Positions 21,301 to 30,683 of a stretch of DNA of 64,000 nucleotides are shown piece by piece. The DNA is from Methylococcus capsulatus. Lineage in GTDB: Bacteria > Pseudomonadota > Gammaproteobacteria > Methylococcales > Methylococcaceae. The notes under the pieces were generated by a model. It was not told the origin of the DNA. It did no database searches and saw nothing but the letters and a program-made list of their open reading frames with translations. Position 1 is the stretch's first letter. Every line of letters begins with the position of its first letter. The position numbers were made by a program, and so were the translations under genes. The stretch covers positions 2,483,513 through 2,547,512 of the forward strand of contig NZ_CP104311.1 of NCBI RefSeq assembly GCF_036864975.1. Direction: 5' to 3'.

Positions 21301-21750
21301 CACCGCGCCATAGTGCGCCAGCCCCAAATCCTGGGCATAGACCAGCTCCACCGTCTCGGCGGTCCCGCCGACGTTCTCCAGGGCCACGTGCCAGAACCAG
21401 GCGGGCGCGGCTTCGGCCAGCACCAGGGACACCCAGAACCGGATGCCCGCCCATTCCCCCTCGATCGATAGCCCGCGTCCGTCGCACCGTATGCGGCCAG
21501 GACTGCGCGGACCGAGCAGCGGCACGGCCTCGGCCGGCCCTTCGGGCACGCTCCGGGCAGGCTCCGAGAGGCGGCGCAGATAGAGGTTGGCCGGTCCGCC
21601 CTCGACCTCCGAGCCGGGGAACAGGTTGAGCAGGACATCCCCGTAATCCATGCGCCGGATCGACCCGCTGGATGTAAGGTGGAAGATCACGCCGGAAGGA
21701 CTTTCCAGGCGGATCGCCGGCCGTGCGGTCATCGGATGCTGTGGGTTCAT
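18343..21750 (-). CDS. GH94-type glycoside phosphorylase (cellobiose phosphorylase / NdvB C-terminal-like)
   Basis: Starting at ATG 21750 the protein has 1135 residues. It shows an N-terminal beta-sandwich region with several LxxGR/aromatic motifs and an (alpha/alpha)6-barrel region containing HGDWNDSLQ near residue 775, whose Asp-Trp-Asn-Asp pattern matches the catalytic site of GH94 phosphorylases; GVRDVCQGPVEMLL is also typical. Such enzymes phosphorolyse beta-glucosidic disaccharides or oligosaccharides. The length exceeds cellobiose phosphorylase (about 800), so the substrate is not assignable. It is upstream of xfp on the same strand. No transmembrane or synthase domain is seen, so it is not a complete cyclic-glucan synthase. 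Confidence 0.82.
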   Translation of the reverse strand: MNPQHPMTARPAIRLESPSGVIFHLTSSGSIRRMDYGDVLLNLFPGSEVEGGPANLYLRRLSEPARSVPEGPAEAVPLLGPRSPGRIRCDGRGLSIEGEWAGIRFWVSLVLAEAAPAWFWHVALENVGGTAETVELVYAQDLGLAHYGAVRLNEYYVSQYLDHTPLPHPSQGTILASRQNLAMGGRFPWVAIGSLNRARSFATDALQFYGLAGRAGRPPRGLMEGLPGTRRQHEHAMAVLQDTPLTLAPGEASAAGFFGWFEPDHPAATSVADLAFVDRALSLPEAAPPAVRWDPCEGFAPSASLFSTAPLLETLDLGEAEITRLFGGERREAEREHGRLLSFFSGERAHVVLRAKELEVLRPHGHILRTGRGLVPDEAGLTSTAWMAGVFHSMVTQGHVSINRFLSTTHSYLSLFRAHGQRLFIEIDGRWRLLDVPSAFEMRPEGCRWIYQHASGLLQVRSEAASGSHELSLTLDVLEGPPIRCLLSNHVALNGDDGAEAVPAQFVRDGTGVLVRPVPESDVGRRFPDGGFRIDPLPGTPLETVGGDELLYADGRSRGEPFLCLITAPVSSAGFRITGCLVPAPPAAADTGPYWHEMTAALRVHPPGGSTLGGDIGRLREILPWLAHNALIHYLSPRGLEQYSGGGWGVRDVCQGPVEMLLALGRPEPVRDLLCRVFRNQNPDGDWPQWFMFFERERHIRPGDSHGDIVFWPVLALAQYLLASGDGALLDEVLPFFHPEGGDKAERATLWGHVERALRVVAARSIPGTRLAAYGHGDWNDSLQPVDPAMRERLCSTWTVTLHYQTLTTLAEALRRLKRYDQAAAFETAAAEVREDFQRRLLVDGVLAGYAHFGEDGRIAYLAHPRDRTTGLSYSLLPMIHAIANGLLTPAQAARHLRLIEDHLLGPDGARLFDRPMAYRGGPQKYFQRAESSSFFGREIGLMYTHAHLRYAEALARYGDAEGFFEALCKANPIGIRALVPTATLRQANCYYSSSDAAFADRYQAQAEYERVRKGEIAFDGGWRVYSSGAGIGMSLILRGLLGLRLESSKLVIDPVIPKALDGLRVELELAGSAFEVVYAIQNSGAGPLSLSLNGADLPFSRAPNPYRTGGAEVALDALRMNLTGDRNRLAVALR

Positions 21751-22005
21751 GGTCAACACCGGCCGTTGCAAATGATCCGGCCCCGGAAGCCGGAATGAAA
21801 AGGCTGAGTAATCTGAAGGCGCATGCGGGGGATATTTCCGAATTCGGCCGCTGGGCACGGCGGCGTAACCGCTTCCAGTGGAGGATAGTGGATTACAAAG
21901 GGCAAACCAAGCCGCGTTCGCTCCGCGGCAGTGTGTTTGCTACCTTAGCCAGGGTGTCCCGGTGCTGCCGCCGCAGTGTCTTGCCTTGCTTCCGGAGAAT
22001 TCTGA

Positions 22006-24655
22006 ATGCGTCCTTTCATCGTGCTGTTCCTTCTCGCCCTCGTTGCCGGCTGCGCCGCCTATGGCCAGATTCGGCTGGATCAGCGCTACGGCGCGCCCGA
22101 CCCCCGTCGTTTCGACCGGCCCCGGAGCACTGCGGTACTGCCCGTCGAGTACCGGCGCGACGTCAAACCCGTCCTCGACAGCCGCTGCGTGGTTTGTCAT
22201 GCCTGCTACGATGCGCCCTGTCAGTTGCAACTGGGAAGCTACGAAGGGGTGACGCGCGGCGCCAGTGGCGAGCGGGTCTACGATGCCGCCCGCCTGTTGG
22301 CGGCCGAGCCCACCCGTTTGTTCCTGGATGCCCGCAGCACTGCTGAATGGCGAAGCAAAGGATTCCATCCCGTGCTCAACGAGCGCAGCGCCGGCCCCGA
22401 AGCCAATCGCGACGCCGGCGTGATGGCGCGCCTGCTAACACTCAAACGCCGGCTCGATTTTCCCCAATACGGCTTACTGTCCCCGAATCGCTACGATTTT
22501 TCCCTGGACCGCAGCCAGCAATGCCCGGCCATCGAAGAAATCGGCGATTTCGAAGCCGAGCATCCGGAATGGGGCATGCCTTATGGTCTGCCGCCGCTCT
22601 CCGAGGAGGAAAACCGCACCCTCATGGCGTGGCTGGAGGCTGGCGCTCCCGCCGCTCCGGAGCCTTCCCTCACCGAGGCGCAGCGCGACCAGATCGCCCG
22701 CTGGGAAGCATTCCTCAACGGGGCCGATCCCAAGACCCAGTTGATGAGCCGCTATCTGTACGAACACTGGTTCCTGGCTCATCTCTATTTCGACGAGCTT
22801 CCGCCGGGCGGCTACTTCGAACTCATCCGCTCCCGCACCGCGCCGGGCCGGCCCATCGAGCCCATCGCGACCCGCCGTCCCTACGACGACCCGGGCGTGG
22901 CGCGGGTCTACTACCGCCTGCGGCCGCATCGGCCGACGCTGGTGTCCAAAACCCACATGCCCTATGCCCTGAACGCGGCACGGATGGCGCGTATCAAGAC
23001 GTGGTTCCTCGATGAGCCCTACACCGTCAAGGCGCTGCCGTCCTACGACCCGAAGGTCTCGGCGAATCCATTCATCGCATTCGAGCAGATTCCGGTGCGT
23101 TCGCGCTATCGCCTGTTGCTGGACGAGGCGCAGTTCACCATCATGAATTTCATCAAAGGGCCCGTATGCCGGGGGCAGGTCGCACTCAACGTGATCACCG
23201 ACCACTTCTGGATCGGGTTCATACACCCGGACCTGCCGGTGTTCAACGAAACCTCGGCGTTTCTGGCCGACGTCCTGAAGGAAGTCAGCCTGCCGACGGA
23301 ACAGCAGAGCAATGCGCTCCTCACCCGCTGGCTCTCGTATTCACGCGGTCAGACCGAATACCTGCGACGCAAATCGGAACTGGCGAATCGACGGTTTACC
23401 GGCAACAACAGCCCCAGCCTGTCCATGCTGTGGGACGGCGACGGCAACAACACCAATGCTGCGCTCACCGTGTTTCGCCATTTCGACAGCGCCAGCGTGG
23501 TCAAGGGGCTGCTGGGCGAGCGGCCGCAGACCGCCCTCATCATGGGCTACACCTTACTGGAGCGTATCCACTACCTTTTAGTGGCGGGTTTCGACGTCTA
23601 CGGCAACACCGCACACCAATTGGAGGCCCGGCTCTACATGGATTTTCTCCGGATGGAGGGCGAGATGAACTTCCTGGCCCTGCTGCCCGGCGGCGATCGC
23701 AACGCAGTGCGCGATCTCTGGTATCGCGGGGCAGGGGAGGAAGTGAAATCCTATCTCACTGGAGCGTCGCCATTTTTCGCGAAACCCGACGGGACTTCCA
23801 AGTCACCCTCGGAAGCGAAAAATTGGCGACGTCTTTGCCTTCGGCGGCCCGCGCCGTCCTGCGTCCGCCTCGGCTCCGTCCGTCTCTCCGCGACGCACTC
23901 CGCCAAGGCTCCCACAATGACTCGACGCCGTGTCGGTTCCCTTATGTTTTGTCTCCACCTGCGATGAAGCCGCAGACTCCGACAAAACATCCGGGCCTAC
24001 GGCTTCGCGGGGGTCGTCGCACTCGCTCGCTTCGCTCGACTTCCTTGTGCTCCTTCACGGCAGCAAAGCCTATTTCACCCAGCGCACGGGTGTCGAATAC
24101 CGGACCGGCGACCCCTTACCGGAACTGTTCGGACTCTGGAAAGCGCATCTCGCGCCGGTGCTGGATCACCGCTACGACCTGGCCGCAAGCACGCGGGAGG
24201 ATCCCAATGCCGGGCTCCTGAAAAAACTTGCCAATCTGCAGGGCAGAATGCTTTCCTTCCTGCCCGAATCCAGTTTCCTGACCGTCCAGGGCATCGACGG
24301 CATCGACCGTCACTACACCCTGATCCGCAACAGCGCCCACAGCAACATTTCCGAGCTGTTCTTCGAGGAAGACCGGCGCCTGCCGGATGAAGACACCCTG
24401 CTGGTGGCGCAAGGATTCATCGGCGCCTATCCCAATGCCTTCTACCGGCTCCGGAGCAACCGGCTGGCGGCCTTCGTCGACCAGGTCGGCCGTCTCCGGT
24501 CAGAGCAGGATTATGCGGTACTCGCCGCCCGCTTTGCCGTCCGCCGCACCGATCCCCGTTTCTGGGCGCACAGCGATGCCCTGCACGAAGCCTTCCGCCA
24601 GGCCGACCCGGTGGAAGCAGCGCTGTTCGATTTCAATCGGCTCGAAAACCGTTAG
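22006..24655 (+). pseudogene. cti: Fatty acid cis/trans isomerase, disrupted
   Basis: The first frame (22006 to about 23800) is a typical periplasmic Cti: signal/lipobox-like start ending VAGCAA, haem motif CVVCH near residue 60, and the long family-specific body. From about 24045 to 24655 the C-terminal part resumes in a different frame, with HNSISELFFEEDRRLP-like and RRTDPRFWAHSDALHEAF blocks. Between them lies a foreign 250-265 bp insert that ends the first frame at 23967. The enzyme isomerises cis- to trans-unsaturated fatty acids under stress; here it is probably non-functional unless the truncated 653-residue product retains activity. Confidence 0.8.
23793..24065. mobile_element. Short non-coding insert in cti
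   Basis: The segment interrupts the cti reading frame. It holds a nested inverted repeat: ATGTTTTGTC at 23944-23953 pairs with GACAAAACAT at 23981-23990, and inside it CTGCG (23959) pairs with CGCAG (23971). GACTTCC occurs near both ends (23793 and 24038), but removing exactly that interval does not restore the frame, whereas a 265-bp removal does. Boundaries are therefore approximate. No transposase is encoded; a small non-autonomous element is the likeliest reading. Confidence 0.55.
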
Positions 24656-24656
24656 C

Positions 24657-24992
24657 TCAGCGTTGGAACAGCAGATCGAAGGTCGCCTGCTGGCGAGCGT
24701 CCAGGCCCGCCGTCATGATCTGCAAATCGAGGATATTGCCGTTGAGGAAAGCCACGCGGCAGGGAATTTTCAGCAAAGCATTGGGCAACCCAGGGCCGCG
24801 GATGATGAGGGTGAGCACGCCCCGGTCTCCCGGCTTGGGGCGGCGCGGCCCCGGTGTCAGCAAGGCGGCGCTTTGCAGAGAGACGGCCACCGGTGAGAGC
24901 ACGCGGGTATTGCCGCTGATCGTCGAACTGCCGGCAAATTCCACCCTGCAGGCCAGGCGGAGCTTGCGACGACCGGTATCGGACTGGAACAT
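24657..24992 (-). CDS. Small protein, possibly PilZ-like
   Basis: The 111-residue product opens MFQSDTGRRKLRLACRVEF and later has PCRVAFLNGNILDLQI. The basic R-x(n)-R start followed by beta-strand-rich sequence recalls PilZ domains, but the expected D/NxSxxG motif is not clear. It converges with the cti remnant with no gap. The assignment is tentative. Confidence 0.5.
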   Translation of the reverse strand: MFQSDTGRRKLRLACRVEFAGSSTISGNTRVLSPVAVSLQSAALLTPGPRRPKPGDRGVLTLIIRGPGLPNALLKIPCRVAFLNGNILDLQIMTAGLDARQQATFDLLFQR

Positions 24993-25049
24993 TGCTACCT
25001 CCGCCGGTCGGAACGGCTTTTTTTCTCCTTAATACATAGCGGCATCACG

Positions 25050-26010
25050 CGGCTTCAAATTTGAAGAGCAACGCCTGATTGAAAGAATACCTGAGCAGGT
25101 GTCGGGTATCCCAGACTCTTCCTGGGGCAGTTGTTGAGTCTCTCCATAGCCCTATCGATCTCCTGTTGGGTGAGGGTGGTGAAGTCCCGGTGCTTCGGGG
25201 AGTATTGCCGGATGAGCGCATGGGTATTCTCGTTCGTGCCGCGCTCCCATGAAGGGCAGGGATGAGCGAAGTAGACGTCGGCCTTCAATGGCTTGCTGAT
25301 CGACTCATGTCCGGCGAATTCCCTGCCGTTGTCGGAGGTGAGGGTAAGCACGCGTCTGCGGTATGGCCTGAGCAGTTTGATCATCGCATCGCTCACGGCC
25401 TGCGCGGTCTTGCGCCCGACCTTCTCGATCAGGGTCAAGCCTGACTTGCGTTCGACCAGGCTGACGATGGCTTGTTTGTGTCCACCGCCGATGACGGTGT
25501 CCGCTTCCCAAGCGCCGATCCGGCTGCGCGTTGCGACAACGGCAGGGCGCTGTTCGATGGACTGCCGGTTGGGGAGGACGCCGCGGCGGTCATGCTTGCC
25601 ATAGCGTTTCCTGCGCAGCTTCGGGCAGCGCAGGTTGCGCCATAACGCACCGCCCGCTTTCTTGTCGGCAGGGACGCGCTGATACACCGTCGCATGGCTG
25701 ATGGCCGCATGCTGGCTGATTGGGTCTGGACTCCACTGCTCCCCTAGCCGATCCCGGGCGAACTGCCAGGTGGCATCGTCGATCGGCCGGGCGTTCAAGG
25801 CGCGACGGGCATCGGCCAGACTCTGGGCTTGCCTGGGTCGGTAGCCGCGCAGGCCGCGGTTGCGGCGCAACTCCCGGCGGAGGGTCGATGGATGACGTCC
25901 CAGCACGTTGGCAATCCTGCTTGGCGTCTGTCCTGCCTTCTTCAAGGCGTAAATCCGGTATCGTTCTTCTCGGCTGAGGTGTGTGTAGTTCATTTCTGCA
26001 ATTTCGACTG
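25050..26010 (-). mobile_element. IS30-family insertion sequence
   Basis: The element surrounds an intact IS30-type transposase. Imperfect terminal inverted repeats are visible: TTCAAATTTGAAGAG at 25054 against GTCGAAATTGCAGAA (minus strand, 26007-25993), 10 of 15 positions alike. The left repeat overlaps the transposase stop. Outer ends are estimates. It sits 76 bp from the trailer end of the CRISPR array. Confidence 0.75.
25055..25993 (-). CDS. IS30-family transposase
   Basis: The 312-residue protein has an N-terminal helix-turn-helix region (YTHLSREERYRIYALKKAG, SRIANVLGRHPSTLRREL) and a DDE catalytic core with WEADTVIGG, LTSDNGREFA and WERGTNENTHALIRQY. The D, D and E positions characteristic of IS30 are present and the frame is intact, so it may be active. 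Confidence 0.96.
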   Translation of the reverse strand: MNYTHLSREERYRIYALKKAGQTPSRIANVLGRHPSTLRRELRRNRGLRGYRPRQAQSLADARRALNARPIDDATWQFARDRLGEQWSPDPISQHAAISHATVYQRVPADKKAGGALWRNLRCPKLRRKRYGKHDRRGVLPNRQSIEQRPAVVATRSRIGAWEADTVIGGGHKQAIVSLVERKSGLTLIEKVGRKTAQAVSDAMIKLLRPYRRRVLTLTSDNGREFAGHESISKPLKADVYFAHPCPSWERGTNENTHALIRQYSPKHRDFTTLTQQEIDRAMERLNNCPRKSLGYPTPAQVFFQSGVALQI

Positions 26011-26085
26011 GGCGGTCAAAAAGGCATGGATGCTACCGCATCCCGCCCTCCTGACCTGCGTTACTCATAATTGCACTTCATCCTT

Positions 26086-29000
26086 GAATCCGCCCCTTCT
26101 TCATCAGGTCTCGATTACAACAACGGGATTGCCCGTATTCAGAGCGTGGAGTTCAGTGTCTTAATCCCTTCTTCATCAGGTCTCGATTACAACGTCTTAA
26201 TTTCTATGACTATTTTTTGGAGTGAAAAGTCTTAATCCCTTCTTCATCAGGTCTCGATTACAACCTTGCCGCGCTTACCAAAGATCCCAACGCAATGATG
26301 TCTTAATCCCTTCTTCATCAGGTCTCGATTACAACCTCATAGGTACGGGCAAGGCTGGGTAGTCGATACTGTCTTAATCCCTTCTTCATCAGGTCTCGAT
26401 TACAACGTTCTACATCTACGAAGTATGGGGCAATGCCAAGTCTTAATCCCTTCTTCATCAGGTCTCGATTACAACACGCTGCCGTGTCTAAGGCCTTGGC
26501 CTATGCCAAGTCTTAATCCCTTCTTCATCAGGTCTCGATTACAACAGCTGCTAACCTTCAACCACATTCCCACGCCGGAAGTCTTAATCCCTTCTTCATC
26601 AGGTCTCGATTACAACGTTCTACATCTACGAAGTATGGGGCAATGCCAAGTCTTAATCCCTTCTTCATCAGGTCTCGATTACAACACGCTGCCGTGTCTA
26701 AGGCCTTGGCCTATGCCAAGTCTTAATCCCTTCTTCATCAGGTCTCGATTACAACCGCGCTGCCTAGGCAGCTTCACCCAGTGGTCATCGTCTTAATCCC
26801 TTCTTCATCAGGTCTCGATTACAACATAACACCGGAAGAAACGCTTAACAGCATGGACAGTCTTAATCCCTTCTTCATCAGGTCTCGATTACAACGCCTC
26901 ATGGACGAGGCACACGGACGCCCTTATCGGGTCTTAATCCCTTCTTCATCAGGTCTCGATTACAACGCCTCATGGACGAGGCACACGGACGCCCTTATCG
27001 GGTCTTAATCCCTTCTTCATCAGGTCTCGATTACAACACGCTAAGGCAGTAGAAGAGCTTCGCTCGGCTCTGTCTTAATCCCTTCTTCATCAGGTCTCGA
27101 TTACAACAATGACCACAATAACCGCTGATAGACTTGTAAGCGTCTTAATCCCTTCTTCATCAGGTCTCGATTACAACCCCGAATCCATTCGGATTCGGGC
27201 ACAAGAAATTGGTCTTAATCCCTTCTTCATCAGGTCTCGATTACAACATTCATCCCGGCGTGATCTTCAGTGCCCTATCATCCGTCTTAATCCCTTCTTC
27301 ATCAGGTCTCGATTACAACACTCAGCATAGGTCGACACCGGAACAGCAAGACGCGTCTTAATCCCTTCTTCATCAGGTCTCGATTACAACCGATTTCTTG
27401 GAGAGAAAAATGATAAACCTTACACAGTCTTAATCCCTTCTTCATCAGGTCTCGATTACAACCGACCTTGTCGACAACTTGCGGCAAGAGGTCTGCGGTC
27501 TTAATCCCTTCTTCATCAGGTCTCGATTACAACCGGGCCACCTTGGCTAATGCCGGTCTTGTCCGCCGTCTTAATCCCTTCTTCATCAGGTCTCGATTAC
27601 AACTTCATTCCGGCATGATCTTCCGTGCCCTATCATCCGTCTTAATCCCTTCTTCATCAGGTCTCGATTACAACTTATTGGCACAGTCGAATATGACTCG
27701 GCCGTGTCGTCTTAATCCCTTCTTCATCAGGTCTCGATTACAACGCGGAAGCCATCCTAGACAGGATGGTAGACCGTGGTCTTAATCCCTTCTTCATCAG
27801 GTCTCGATTACAACAACAAATGATCAATTTAACCCAACATCGGGCAACGGTCTTAATCCCTTCTTCATCAGGTCTCGATTACAACGACATAGGGATTTTT
27901 GCTTTGTAAACTACATATAGTCTTAATCCCTTCTTCATCAGGTCTCGATTACAACCTTCCGTGCCCTATCATCCCGTTGGATGATAGGGTCTTAATCCCT
28001 TCTTCATCAGGTCTCGATTACAACAAAGACTTCCGGGATATAACCCGGTTTACTTAGAGTCTTAATCCCTTCTTCATCAGGTCTCGATTACAACTCAATT
28101 TAACCGCGCATTGGGATTGCGCGGCGTGTCTTAATCCCTTCTTCATCAGGTCTCGATTACAACTTGATTTTTTGGAGGAAAAGAAAATGCTCATCGGTCT
28201 TAATCCCTTCTTCATCAGGTCTCGATTACAACGAGACTTGGTAGATACCTTGCGTCAAGAGGTCTCGTCTTAATCCCTTCTTCATCAGGTCTCGATTACA
28301 ACGCTGCGTCCTGCGTGATTTCTACCTGTATGGTGATGTCTTAATCCCTTCTTCATCAGGTCTCGATTACAACGGCCGGAGCGTAGGGCATCCCTGTGGC
28401 GTTTTCGTCTTAATCCCTTCTTCATCAGGTCTCGATTACAACCCCATCGCCAAGCGCATCGACGACTGTACATAGTCTTAATCCCTTCTTCATCAGGTCT
28501 CGATTACAACCAAGCTCATCGCGCGTATCCGCGACTACTACTCGGTCTTAATCCCTTCTTCATCAGGTCTCGATTACAACATGCCAGCTTGCCCAATTCT
28601 GCAAGCGCCTGACGGTCTTAATCCCTTCTTCATCAGGTCTCGATTACAACATCAGATGCTCGATGCCATAGAGGCGCTACGGGGTCTTAATCCCTTCTTC
28701 ATCAGGTCTCGATTACAACGGATGCATGAAGAAGAAAGGCCGGCAGCGATGCAGTCTTAATCCCTTCTTCATCAGGTCTCGATTACAACAAGGAATGCCG
28801 TATAAGTACATTTCCTATGCTCCGTCTTAATCCCTTCTTCATCAGGTCTCGATTACAACTTTGACACAGCATAGAGCGACTCCCGAACAGCTTGAGTCTT
28901 AATCCCTTCTTCATCAGGTCTCGATTACAACACACAGAAATCGCCAAAAACACTGCGTTATTGTGCCGTCTTAATCCCTTCTTCATCAGGTCTCGATTAC

Positions 29001-30197
29001 AACGCTGGGAGAATTCAATAATTAGGCAATTTCTTGTAGTCTTAATCCCTTCTTCATCAGGTCTCGATTACAACGAATTAAAACAAAAAATAACAGGCCT
29101 AAAAGCCATGTCTTAATCCCTTCTTCATCAGGTCTCGATTACAACTCCTGCCGTTATCGATACCCGCGCGCAAGAGATTGTCTTAATCCCTTCTTCATCA
29201 GGTCTCGATTACAACTGAAGTCTGGGGCAATGCCCTAGGCGAATGGACGTCTTAATCCCTTCTTCATCAGGTCTCGATTACAACCTTGCCGAAGAGCTAA
29301 AGAAACGTGGCATCACGCCGTCTTAATCCCTTCTTCATCAGGTCTCGATTACAACGAATGGAAGATAAACTCGGTTGAACCAGACCGAGAGTCTTAATCC
29401 CTTCTTCATCAGGTCTCGATTACAACAAAACGCAAACGCAAACTTATACATATTATTTAGTCTTAATCCCTTCTTCATCAGGTCTCGATTACAACATACG
29501 GTGAGAACCAATGCGACCTTGGAGAAATCGTCTTAATCCCTTCTTCATCAGGTCTCGATTACAACCGTCTGCATCGTCTGCATCGTCGCGATTTGCTGCG
29601 TCTTAATCCCTTCTTCATCAGGTCTCGATTACAACGCCAGTATTCTTGATGTTCCGTTGTCAGACATACGTCTTAATCCCTTCTTCATCAGGTCTCGATT
29701 ACAACCGCCGGTTAGCTGAAAAAAGCGGATTAGGCTGTCGGTCTTAATCCCTTCTTCATCAGGTCTCGATTACAACCCGGCGGAGGAATCGAAGCCGGCG
29801 GACTGATAGAGTCTTAATCCCTTCTTCATCAGGTCTCGATTACAACAAGCGGAGGCATCGAAGCCGGCGGATGTATCAATGGTCTTAATCCCTTCTTCAT
29901 CAGGTCTCGATTACAACGGAGTCGGATGCTTTTAAATGGTTGGCGGATAATGTCTTAATCCCTTCTTCATCAGGTCTCGATTACAACATAGTAATTTAAT
30001 TAATTATAAAAATTCTAATGGGTCTTAATCCCTTCTTCATCAGGTCTCGATTACAACCAACGAATTTAAGGAATGGGACGTATATGATGAAGTCTTAATC
30101 CCTTCTTCATCAGGTCTCGATTACAACACTGAAGCGAAACACAAACGCTTCAGAAACTAACGTCTTAATCCCTTCTTCATCAGGTCTCGATTACAAC
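26086..30197 (-). CRISPR. CRISPR array, 59 repeats and 58 spacers, transcribed on the minus strand
   Basis: I count 59 copies of a 36-bp repeat separated by spacers of about 32-36 bp. Read on the minus strand the repeat begins GTTGTAATCGAGACCTGATG and ends GAAGGGATTAAGAC, so Cas6 cleavage should leave an 8-nt ATTAAGAC-type 5' handle. The copy at the left end (26086-26121) is degenerate over the handle-side 11 bases, while the right-end copies are perfect. The leader is therefore on the right, next to cas2, and new spacers enter there. Spacers 5 and 8, 6 and 9, and 12 and 13 (counted from the left) are identical. Several others are related in sequence and several contain strong hairpins. Confidence 0.99.
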
Positions 30198-30363
30198 TGC
30201 TTCGTCTTTTTCCTCCTTGCCATTCAATGGCTTGCAAAGGGGGTTGAAGAAAATTCGCCCGTTCAAAAAGCTGACTCCCCGGAGGGTGGCGTTTCTGCTT
30301 ATGCCATGACGTCCGTTCGGTCTGTAGTAAATCATCGGTGCGAAATCCGGGCAAGACGGGCGG
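30198..30363 (-). promoter_or_regulatory. CRISPR leader
   Basis: The region lies between the last repeat and the stop of the distal cas2. It contains the inverted repeat GCCATTCAATGGC (30219-30231), 22 bp from the repeat edge, and the block TCAAAAAGCTGA (30263-30274). Both features recur at the same side of an orphan repeat at 53620-53717, which supports a conserved leader function. No clear -10/-35 was identified. Confidence 0.75.
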
Positions 30364-30681
30364 TCAGGATTTGCTCAAGGAAAGCAGGTCGCAGCCGCCG
30401 TCGATGAGGAAAATGCCCTCGGGAAAGCTCTGGCGGCCAAGCCGGATGCGCTCGCCATGCTGGGGAAAGGGATAAATCCGGACGTCGTCGCGGCGGGGAT
30501 CGATGATGTCGGCGATGGTTTCGAGCATGCGCGCCCGTTTGCGGGGCGAGAGTTTGGCAACGAACACGGAATACTGCAAGGGTATGCCGAGACCACTGAG
30601 ATAGCGGTGCAGACGGGTCAGACGACGAGGATCGGCAATGTCGTAGCTGATGATATGGAGCCGGGGGGTGTTTTGAGCCAT
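30364..30681 (-). CDS. cas2: CRISPR-associated Cas2, second copy
   Basis: The start at 30681 gives a 105-residue ferredoxin-fold protein with HIISYDIADPRRLTRLHRYL, where Asp follows SY as in the conserved Cas2 position, and GIPLQYSVFVAKL. Cas2 dimers bridge two Cas1 dimers in the spacer integrase. It starts 2 bp after the stop of the divergent Cas1-like gene and is the gene nearest the leader. It is only distantly similar to the other Cas2 at 32436-32720. Confidence 0.9.
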   Translation of the reverse strand: MAQNTPRLHIISYDIADPRRLTRLHRYLSGLGIPLQYSVFVAKLSPRKRARMLETIADIIDPRRDDVRIYPFPQHGERIRLGRQSFPEGIFLIDGGCDLLSLSKS

Positions 30682-30683
30682 GT

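Noticed and set aside
23751-23990. Two short minus-strand open frames in the cti insert
   Set aside because: Arg-rich, no start context, and they cover the hairpin; no evidence of a gene.
22006-24655. Programmed frameshift to express full-length Cti
   Set aside because: The two frames are separated by about 250 bp of unrelated sequence, so slippage cannot join them.
26425-29116. Several open frames across the CRISPR array encoding repeated peptides
   Set aside because: They are read-through of the 36-bp repeat plus spacers; the repeated LNPFF-like peptide is the translated repeat, with no ribosome sites.
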